DNA from: Bathymodiolus brooksi
Lineage: Eukaryota; Mollusca; Bivalvia; Mytilida; Modiolidae
Direction: 5' to 3'
Assembly (NCBI GenBank): GCA_963680875.1
Contig: OY804579.1
Coordinates: 36,627,804-36,691,803, forward strand
DNA length: 64,000 bases
In this document: one piece after another, positions 60,201-64,000 of the stretch
How the letters are laid out: every line of letters starts with the position of its first letter
Position numbering within the stretch: position 1 is the stretch's first letter
The notes under the pieces: model-generated
Databases searched by the model: none
What the model was told of the DNA's origin: nothing
Seen by the model: the letters and a program-made list of their open reading frames with translations, nothing else
Program-made: the position numbers and the translations under genes

Positions 60201-61746
60201 ATAGAGTCAATTAGCATCTTCCTTTCAAGCAAATGCATATTTCCCATTAAAGGATTGATATGAATTTAATAACACTATTACATTATCAAACGGCATTCAT
60301 CTGCCACTTTTGAGTAAATACCCCATGCATTCAAATAGACTTCGATCATTGACACAAACATATACAACATTTAAAAAGTCTCAGTTTAATAACGGAAGAA
60401 GAGAGAAAAAATACCACACTTAACAGTGTAATATTCCAATCGGAAGAACAGAGGCACATTCGATACCCAATAAAACACATCTACATGACGCTCATTCTCC
60501 TGGGTTGGTACATACAAAAGAGGCGTGTGAAATCAGTGTTGTAGGCCCAACTTAACACTGCCAAACATGTAGCATATATATGCTCTTGTCTCAGTTTCTT
60601 CACATGGGCATACAAAAACACACGTGTAAAACCACTTTGCTTTATGTATTCTGCGTGTGACAGGATATACATTGTAGCACGCGTGTATAACATGCCGATA
60701 TAGATAGAAATTGTCGTTTTGTATGCTATGCATCTTAATAGCTTATTATTGTGTAATCACTTCACACACAAAACAAAAGAAAGAAAAAAACGTCAGAACG
60801 ATAAAGATGTCCAGATGTGGCGTTTATTGACAGAAATAAAGGATAACCACTCAACTGCAGGCTAGAGAATCAGCTATGTTTATTATGGTATACCTGACTT
60901 GACAGAGAATCAGCTATGTTTATTATGGAATACCTGACTTGACAGAGAATCAGCTATGTTTATTATGGTATACCTGACTTGACAGAGAATCAGCTATGTT
61001 TATTATGGTATACCTGACTTGACAGAGAATCAGCTATGTTTATTATGGTATACCTGACTTGACAGAGAATCAGCTATGTTTATTATGGAATACCTGACTT
61101 GACAGAGAATCAGCTATGTTTATTATGGAATACCTGACTTGACAGAGAATCAGCTATGTTTATTATGGAATACCTGACTTGACAGAGAATCAGCTATGTT
61201 TATTATGGAATACCTGACTTGACAGAGAATCAGCTATGTTTATTATGGAATACCTGACTTGACAGAGAATCAGCTATGTTTATTATGGAATACCTGACTT
61301 GACAGAGAATCAGCTATGTTTATTATGGTATACCTGACTTGACTAGGAATGTAATATGTAGAACAGCTATAACAACTTTAATTTGTATCTAAGTGTAACG
61401 TTGGGTAGTCACTCATGTACATCCACATCCATATCCTTTCTTACTAACTGTACTTTTAGCATACAACTGTTGGTTTTGCTGCCAATTGATATAATGTATT
61501 CTTCTACATTTGAATGCATTGTCTTACCGGTAAGGTAGCAATTGTCAGCTTCTTCCCACCAAAACTAGTAAACTCGTTACCAAAGAGTACGCCATCGTCA
61601 AGGTGTAGTCCTTTTCCGCTTGTCCATCTACCCATGTGATGAAATGTCTCGAAATCACTTCTAGTACTACATATTTGAAACTGTGATTCAATGGGATACT
61701 TTTCTCCATTCCATCCACATGTTCCAGTGAGAAGATTCAGCTTTAC
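37869..61746 (-). CDS. Ionotropic glutamate receptor, 3' seven exons (LBD, channel, M4); 5' end outside window
   Basis: This is a ligand-gated cation channel subunit of the plasma membrane. The exons, 5' to 3', are 61746-61528, 58812-58712, 56791-56701, 53596-53263, 44090-43873, 39172-38922 and 38184-37869. Each internal junction has AG/GT borders and the phases join into one frame of 509 residues plus stop. Residues 64-165 form S1, with the agonist-binding trio P145, T147 and R152. M1 is about 192-212, the pore loop about 236-250, and M3 about 262-287 with TYTANLAAY at 276-284, the signature normally written SYTANLAAF. S2 is about 288-440 with T314, D361 and the conserved cysteine pair C373/C429. 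M4 is about 447-470, followed by a short basic tail. The ATD and signal peptide are not in the window. Subfamily (AMPA/kainate-like, NMDA-like or lineage-specific) is unresolved. Introns carry three large minisatellites and many SINEs. Confidence 0.93.
38922..39172 (-). CDS. iGluR gene 1 exon: S2 lobe
   Basis: The exon is 251 nt, with acceptor 'cctttcag' and donor GTAAGG from 38921. It encodes IYRKVWEKM, then [11 protein letters not shown] with D361 at the agonist amino-group position, and [20 protein letters not shown] with C373 of the S2 disulfide. It ends [11 protein letters not shown] in phase 2. Spacing from the D361 motif to the 'G.G' strand is normal for the family. Confidence 0.94.
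39425..39700 (+). mobile_element. SINE B copy, nearly full length
   Basis: The copy has a tRNA-like head ('gttgtgatcgtatgatagtt' and B-box-like 'gtgagttcaaatcc'), a body with 'ctcctggtactccggtttcc', and a tail 'cacaatataacttaaatag' ending 'gtgttaaacac', followed by a run of C at about 39689-39702. In the intron of gene 1. Confidence 0.7.
40065..40330 (+). repeat. Two adjacent SINE B tails
   Basis: 'ggtggttttctccgggtact', 'tcctccaccaatagaattga' and 'gtggcattaaacaccataaa' end near 40175. A second tail ('cctccatcaataaaactgac' to 'gtggcgttaaacaccataaa') follows at about 40240-40315. They suggest a local duplication or double insertion. Confidence 0.65.
40490..40690 (+). repeat. Family D copy in gene 1 intron
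   Basis: 'acgacgcgtttctggaataa', 'ccttcatcaggtccgctcaa', 'aaaagtctttgggaccaaga' and 'gagaaccttagttttaataa' make up the most complete copy in the window. It follows a family E fragment at 40310-40445, so D and E may be modules of one larger element. Confidence 0.65.
40884..41075. mobile_element. MITE F, copy 2, with a shortened hairpin
   Basis: 'tgactgacttttccattggc' through 'cgaaataaatcatgga' matches copy 1. The central loop and most of one arm are deleted, leaving 'ccgccaacccatgttaaaac' and 'ctggcttccatgatttattt'. In an intron of gene 1. Confidence 0.75.
41690..42310. repeat. Diverged direct duplication (about 250 bp, about 370 apart)
   Basis: 41690-41950 and 42060-42310 share, in order, 'attctcgttta', 'cagtcaaa.cacaaataaa', 'gggaggtaatta' / 'ggggtggtaattaa', 'ggtccattaattttggtgac'-like text and 'ctggcatattac'. 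In an intron of gene 1. Confidence 0.65.
42915..43140 (-). mobile_element. SINE B copy (minus strand)
   Basis: This is the reverse orientation of the 39425 copy: tail 'caacaatatttcagctatat' at the left, body 'ggtggatgaaacgggagtac', then the head with 'gcgggattcgaattcagaac' and 'ggtagtcgtaaatccaacta' at the right. In the intron of gene 1. Confidence 0.7.
43190..43350 (+). repeat. Family C fragment (plus) in gene 1 intron
   Basis: 'aataccaaaagagtaatcag', 'aaactgggggtgatctcagg' and 'tgttctggaaaggatagtag' are in family C order. The copy stops where the next known module would begin. Confidence 0.6.
43873..44090 (-). CDS. iGluR gene 1 exon: M3 gate and start of S2
   Basis: The exon is 218 nt, with acceptor 'tttcacag' ending at 44091 and donor GTAAGG from 43872. 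It encodes A249, a linker with SGR at 258-260, and [12 protein letters not shown] followed by [12 protein letters not shown], the M3 signature of the iGluR family. It continues into S2 ([20 protein letters not shown], then T314). In the signature, Ser is Thr at 276 and Phe is Tyr at 284. The exon ends in phase 0. Confidence 0.96.
44405..44600 (+). repeat. Family E copy in gene 1 intron, diverged
   Basis: 'caatcgtagaaacagagaaa', 'ctaacacacataccacatta', 'caggttaaactagttttatg' and 'ggcccaaatatcccctctta' are in family E order. Similar pieces are at 40310-40445, 56210-56310 and 60355-60530. Confidence 0.6.
45040..45157. mobile_element. Palindromic foldback 3 in gene 1 intron
   Basis: The arms contain 'gggttacgatatttctccgc' and its near-complement, with ends 'attctccttcag' and 'ctgaaggagaatc', and the centre is 'agttaaatttaaaattttaa'. 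This is a compact MITE-like hairpin of about 118 bases. Confidence 0.8.
45583..45675. repeat. 22-bp tandem repeat, 4 copies
   Basis: The unit is 'tttttataatgagggtttgg' then 'ta', in the large intron of gene 1. It starts shortly after a small hairpin at 45528-45566 made of 'ggtccatag' and 'ctatggacc' arms. Confidence 0.9.
46088..46236. mobile_element. Palindromic foldback 4 in gene 1 intron
   Basis: The arms contain 'gggaatagcaagtgtgttgt' and 'ctgactattgacc' with their complements. The loop is 'tcggcttcgcctcgg', resembling the loop type of foldback 1 ('gaggcggaggcga'). Ends: 'aaatacttat' and 'ataagtatat'. Confidence 0.8.
46965..47105 (-). mobile_element. SINE B copy, truncated (minus strand)
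   Basis: 'caacaatatttcaattacta', 'ggtggagtaaaccggagtac' and 'gcgggattcgaactcacaac' occur in the SINE B order, with the 5' head missing after the B box. It lies just left of the family E element that carries the 25-bp array. Confidence 0.65.
47130..51310 (+). repeat. Family E repeat carrying the 25-bp array in its middle
   Basis: The left flank (47130-47220) has 'actaccattctatcggaaca' and 'aggcaaaatcgatgagccta'. The right flank after 51220 has 'aaaggtggcgggcttaaact' and 'agctttatgggtccaaatca'. In unexpanded copies (2935-3110, 40310-40445, 44405-44600) these flanks are joined by about 60 bases containing 'cctaa.acacatacatgacc', the evident source of the 25-bp unit. Confidence 0.75.
47221..51220. 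repeat. 4.0-kb minisatellite, 160 copies of a 25-bp unit, in an iGluR intron
   Basis: The unit reads 'cctaacatagatatatacat' then 'gacca', and 4000 bases make exactly 160 units with no indels noticed. Sparse variants ('cctagc', 'tacac', 'ataaccat', 'gatgta', 'gaaca', 'tccat') allow internal duplications to be traced. The array sits inside a family E repeat, whose left part ends at 47220 and whose right part resumes after 51220. It lies within the intron between the pore loop and M3 of gene 1. Confidence 0.98.
51395..51780 (+). repeat. Family D-associated module, two diverged tandem copies
   Basis: 'acactgacgaaacacttact' with 'atagttcaccaacagaggtt', then 'agtgccgaaacactgcctac' with 'atagttcaccagcagtggta', and a third start at 'cagtcccgagacactgacta'. 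Each copy is about 110-120 bases. Confidence 0.55.
52590..52770 (+). repeat. Family D fragment in gene 1 intron
   Basis: 'tttagaagtgtttgagaaca', 'gaaaaccaaatggcctaatc' and 'gttacctatgcatgaggggg' match the middle and end of family D. Shorter family D ends lie at 42400-42480, 57005-57075 (reverse), 62060-62120 (reverse) and 63690-63830. Confidence 0.55.
53263..53596 (-). CDS. iGluR gene 1 exon: agonist-binding Arg, M1 and pore loop
   Basis: The exon is 334 nt, with acceptor AG at 53598-53597 and a GTACG donor from 53262. It begins [20 protein letters not shown], carrying P145, T147 and R152, the positions that bind the alpha-amino and alpha-carboxyl groups of the agonist in this family. M1 follows ([19 protein letters not shown]). 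The exon then runs through a charged linker to the pore loop [13 protein letters not shown]. It ends in phase 1 one base into the codon after Q248, so an intron splits the codon at the position of the usual glycine after 'QQ'. Confidence 0.95.
53715..54100 (+). mobile_element. SINE A copy, nearly full length
   Basis: The copy runs from a tRNA-like head ('agtgagccgaacagttagtg' and 'tcatgatttcgaaacc') through the body ('attaaggagtaagagcaaag') to the tail 'gccatgatatagctgacaaa', 'ggcgttaaacaacaacc' and a (cact)n end at about 54079-54100. It is in the intron of gene 1 between the pore-loop exon and the preceding one. Confidence 0.75.
55618..56161. repeat. Direct repeat pair of about 115 bp, 429 bases apart
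   Basis: Copies at 55618-55733 and 56047-56161 share 'aaatgtttatttttgaaaca', 'attatccaatgactgaccga' and 'attgtcatacggggatgcat' with a handful of differences. The sequence between has no LTR-retroelement motifs, so this is a local duplication, or possibly a pair of terminal direct repeats. Confidence 0.8.
56701..56791 (-). CDS. iGluR gene 1 exon: S1, '[12 protein letters not shown]...WSGMVG'
   Basis: The exon is 91 nt, with acceptor AG at 56793-56792 and donor GTAAG from 56700. It encodes [20 protein letters not shown] then [10 protein letters not shown], matching the family motif 'Y.l...DG.YG......W.GMVGEL'. One base at the start completes the codon from the previous exon, and the exon ends in phase 0. 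Confidence 0.93.
56792..58711 (-). other. 1.9-kb intron of gene 1 inside S1
   Basis: It holds a 2-copy tandem of 'tcgacttaccttactttgca' at about 56858-56911, a reversed family D end (57005-57075) and a diverged family C piece (57540-57690). Nothing recognised in 57700-58711. Confidence 0.6.
57540..57690 (-). repeat. Family C fragment (minus), diverged, in gene 1 intron
   Basis: 'tggtgaatcaggaacagctt' and 'accgttccgaagttcacccc' resemble the family C segment around 'ccggaagggtaagcagttcc'. The match is partial. Confidence 0.45.
58712..58812 (-). CDS. iGluR gene 1 exon: S1, 'EPFVYV...[11 protein letters not shown]'
   Basis: The exon is 101 nt, with acceptor TAG at 58815-58813 and donor GTATG from 58711. 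It encodes [20 protein letters not shown] and [13 protein letters not shown], the S1 segment in which the family has 'PFV......N.RF.GFCIDLL..IA..L.F'. It ends in phase 2 (AG|), which completes a serine codon with the first base of the next exon. Confidence 0.92.
59169..60025. repeat. 12-bp GC-richer minisatellite (about 71 copies) in gene 1 intron
   Basis: The core unit is 'cacgtaacccca' with variants 'cacgtaacctca', 'catgtaacccca' and 'cacataacccca'. The left end has a 48-bp higher-order unit repeated about three times (59182-59300), and a block starting with 'cctcacaaataacccctcac' recurs 155 bases apart (near 59736 and 59891). Long ORFs across it are low-complexity artefacts. Confidence 0.96.
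60864..61343. repeat. 40-bp minisatellite, 12 copies, in gene 1 intron
   Basis: The unit is 'agagaatcagctatgtttat' then 'tatgg(t/a)atacctgacttgac'. Copies are nearly identical, differing mainly at one T/A site, which suggests recent expansion. It lies about 190 bases downstream of the first gene 1 exon in transcript order. Confidence 0.97.
61528..61746 (-). CDS. iGluR gene 1 exon: ATD-S1 linker and first S1 strand
   Basis: This exon encodes residues 1-73 of the partial protein. It reads from a pyrimidine-rich acceptor (AG at 61748-61747) to a GTAAG donor at 61527, and both ends are phase 0. It contains the linker motif [20 protein letters not shown] and ends in KKLTIATLP, the position where iGluR S1 normally reads 'L.V.T..EPPFV'. 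The next exon opens with AEPFVYV, which continues that motif. The upstream ATD exon was not found in the remaining 2.2 kb of the window. Confidence 0.88.
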
Positions 61747-64000
61747 CTTTATAGTGAAGAAACAAAGAGATAGAGAACTTTATACTGGTAGACGTAGTAT
61801 CTATCTGTTTATTTCCAAGTATGCTGTATGAAACAAATATGTATGCAAATGAAATTAATCTTGCAAAAATACTAATACTAACAGCAACGAGATGACAGGA
61901 GGCCAGCTGATACATTATGCATACAAAATACACAATTTATAAAACTAAGGTTCTTCTCCCCCGGGCATTGGTGGCCTTAGCCAATTTTGTCTATCCTGTT
62001 TAGGCCCTTAGATTTTATTGCTCTCAAAACTCTAAATTATTTGGCTTTTCGGTTTTTCGATTTTGAGCGTACCTGATGTAGGTTATTCCAGAAACGCGTC
62101 GTGCACACATTATGAACATACATTTTTTTCGGTTAAGCATAGTAACCATTAAGTTCTCTAGATGTTCATTACTAATTGATATTCAGTCTATTAAAAGTAT
62201 CAGTTATGATTCGTTTTGTCTTGAGAGGAATGGTCAAAAGATTCTACCTTTCCAGCTAGCTAGTAGTCAGTTTACTACGATCATCCTGCTATTGTACTGT
62301 AAATGTTTATGTTGTAATCCATTTTTGTGATAGTATGTTGTCCTTTGTCTTTTATCATTTGTTTTTATCTGTAGGTTTGTTGGGGAATCAATTGTCAAGA
62401 GGGGAGGACGTCGTGATCCCATTAACTGGATTAACCCGTTCTGATTTTTCAAGGTCATACGTCGTGGCCTTTTCATGTTCATTGATTTTAGGTGAGAGGT
62501 GTTTGTTTTATTGGAGGAATTGTTGACAATCACTGTTTAAACTTTCTTTTCATAAAATCACTGAAATAAATAAATTCACCTATATTCTAAAGCATCCAGG
62601 AATCTAATCTCACTTCAAAAAAACAAACTACTTGATCTTGGCTTATGTGCCGACAAATATTCTTCCTTTTAATCGACCTAAATTTCCGATTACATCTGAC
62701 GTTTAAATCAAAGATAAGAAATGTACCCTTACAACATCCCTTTCGTCGTGTATTTATTAGTGGGATAATCAGATGTTATGTTTTGCTGACATCCGATGTC
62801 TTTTGACTTTAATACAGAAGACATGCCTCCTGGATTTAGTATTTGTGTGTGCTAACAAGATTAAGCCAACATAAAGGTTGGTATTAGCTTCGTTGAATGA
62901 TCTATAGAGATTGTATCAACATGTATTGTCTCGTGTCTGTCTTTGTAATTTGATCACTGAATCTGCTAATCCATTAGGTATAAATATCAATCAAATCTAT
63001 AGTGGCTTTGTAAATTCCAAAACAAGCTTTTGATATTATAGTGTTGAATGAAATGCATGAATAAAAATGTTTATGTATTTGAATGATAAAAAATACAATT
63101 GTTATAGTCGTATATCGATATCTGCAATGGAAAAATAACTGAATTGATAACAAAAACAACACAACAGAAGTTACTATAACCTTGCAATATCAGTAAACAT
63201 ATTGTAAATTTAAAATCAGTTTTTTCACTATAAAGGTTAGTGGTGTTCGTGCTGCTCAATCTTTAGTCTTCTGTGTAGCTTTTTGTAGATCATTGTCTCT
63301 ACTTTTGTCGTTTTTCTTTTGGCCATTGTATTGTTGATCCTTCCTCGTCTTAAAGCTTCTGATTACCTCTTTGGTATCTTCACAATTATGTTACGTTTAT
63401 TGGGTAGAATATTTGAGTTATCATTATAATACTTGTAACAATCATAAAACTTTCGAATACGATGTTCGTACTTATACTACAAAATTGTCCAATCAGAACA
63501 AAGTATTTATTTGATGTGGTGTTGTGATTGGCATTTTTGTTGTTGTTGCACAAACTCGTTCTCAAAGGTTTTACCACCGTAAGGTTTGATCTAACGGTAA
63601 TGCATCTAGCAAAATAACAGACAAATGGTTACAAAACAGTACGAGTAAAACAAATATATGAAATAAAGTGGTAGATATCTAAGTTTGTGCACATGAAACA
63701 CTTATGGAATAATCTTTATCATGTACACTCTTAGCAAAACATTTTGAATACCAGATGTTTTAAGTCGTTGTGAACTAAACAAGATAGCCAAATATCGTCT
63801 AAGACTACCTAAGGGGGCATTACCATTAAGACTATCGTAAGACTTATAAAGTCCTAGGATGTTCATAGCACATTTTGCTTTGACTTCGTCGGTTTCTATT
63901 AAACACTATGCATGCTTATAAGCTGCATATTTATTGAAATACAATATTTCTACAATTAAACGAAATATTGTTGAAATCTTATTACTTGTCATGGTGGGAT
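61747..64000. other. Right end of window, upstream of the first visible gene 1 exon
   Basis: Family D ends (62060-62120 reversed, 63690-63830) and family C (63235-63400) are present. A plus-strand frame at 62335-62526 (RGEDVVIPLTGLTRSDFSRS, then YVVAFSCSLILGE) looks protein-like but is unassigned. No ATD exon of gene 1 was recognised. Confidence 0.45.
63235..63400 (-). repeat. Family C fragment (minus) at right end
   Basis: 'tctttagtcttctgtgtagc', 'ttggccattgtattgttgat' and 'cctctttggtatcttcacaa' match the 3' end of family C. Confidence 0.65.

Overview
The window is eukaryotic: split genes with GT/AG introns, AT-rich intergenic DNA, tRNA-derived SINEs, a non-LTR retrotransposon and long minisatellites. 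The dispersed-repeat families resemble ones I remember from bivalve genomes, and the retrotransposon type (2A-like peptide plus zinc finger) fits a mollusc. A mollusc, probably a bivalve, is therefore the best guess; this is inference from memory, not a search.

The clear protein-coding content is ionotropic glutamate receptor (iGluR) sequence, all on the minus strand. Gene 1 (61746 down to 37869) is the 3' part of an iGluR. Seven exons with compatible splice phases give a continuous 509-residue reading frame covering the ligand-binding domain (S1, S2), M1, the pore loop, M3 and M4, and ending at a stop codon. Its amino-terminal domain (ATD) must lie beyond the right edge. Gene 2 (5719 down to 1937) is three phase-compatible exons that read as the start of an iGluR-type ATD; the rest would lie beyond the left edge. 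Between them (34.3-32.3 kb) are weaker exon-like fragments, one resembling the end of an ATD, with no channel exon found after them. The arrangement suggests a tandem iGluR cluster with a decayed or cryptic middle member.

The rest is repeats. From left to right: a tRNA-like SINE (1-117); a 31-bp minisatellite (601-782); gene 2 with dispersed repeats in its introns; a short TIR element and a 1.2-kb inverted-repeat element holding a telomere-like tract (6.4-7.8 kb); a 9.46-kb array of 270 copies of a 35-bp unit (8951-18410); SINE and dispersed-repeat copies; a 55-bp x 10 array (20.9-21.4 kb); a 71-bp array split by a dead CR1-like retrotransposon (24.7-28.9 kb); nested SINEs (29-30 kb); MITE-like foldbacks (31.7, 36.4-36.9, 45.0, 46.1 kb); and, inside gene 1 introns, a 4.0-kb array of 160 copies of a 25-bp unit (47221-51220), a 12-bp array (59.2-60.0 kb) and a 40-bp x 12 array (60.9-61.3 kb).

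Repeat families labelled here (my labels): A = tRNA-derived SINE with a 'gatatagctga...ttgctgagttggcg'-type tail; B = a second tRNA-derived SINE with a 'ggtttcctccaccaat' body; C = a long repeat containing 'acaaacccggtgataagtca'; D = a repeat containing 'acgcgtttctggaataac'; E = a repeat containing 'gtggcgggttaaactag'; F = a hairpin MITE. No prokaryotic operons, CRISPR arrays, rRNA genes or confident functional tRNA genes were seen.
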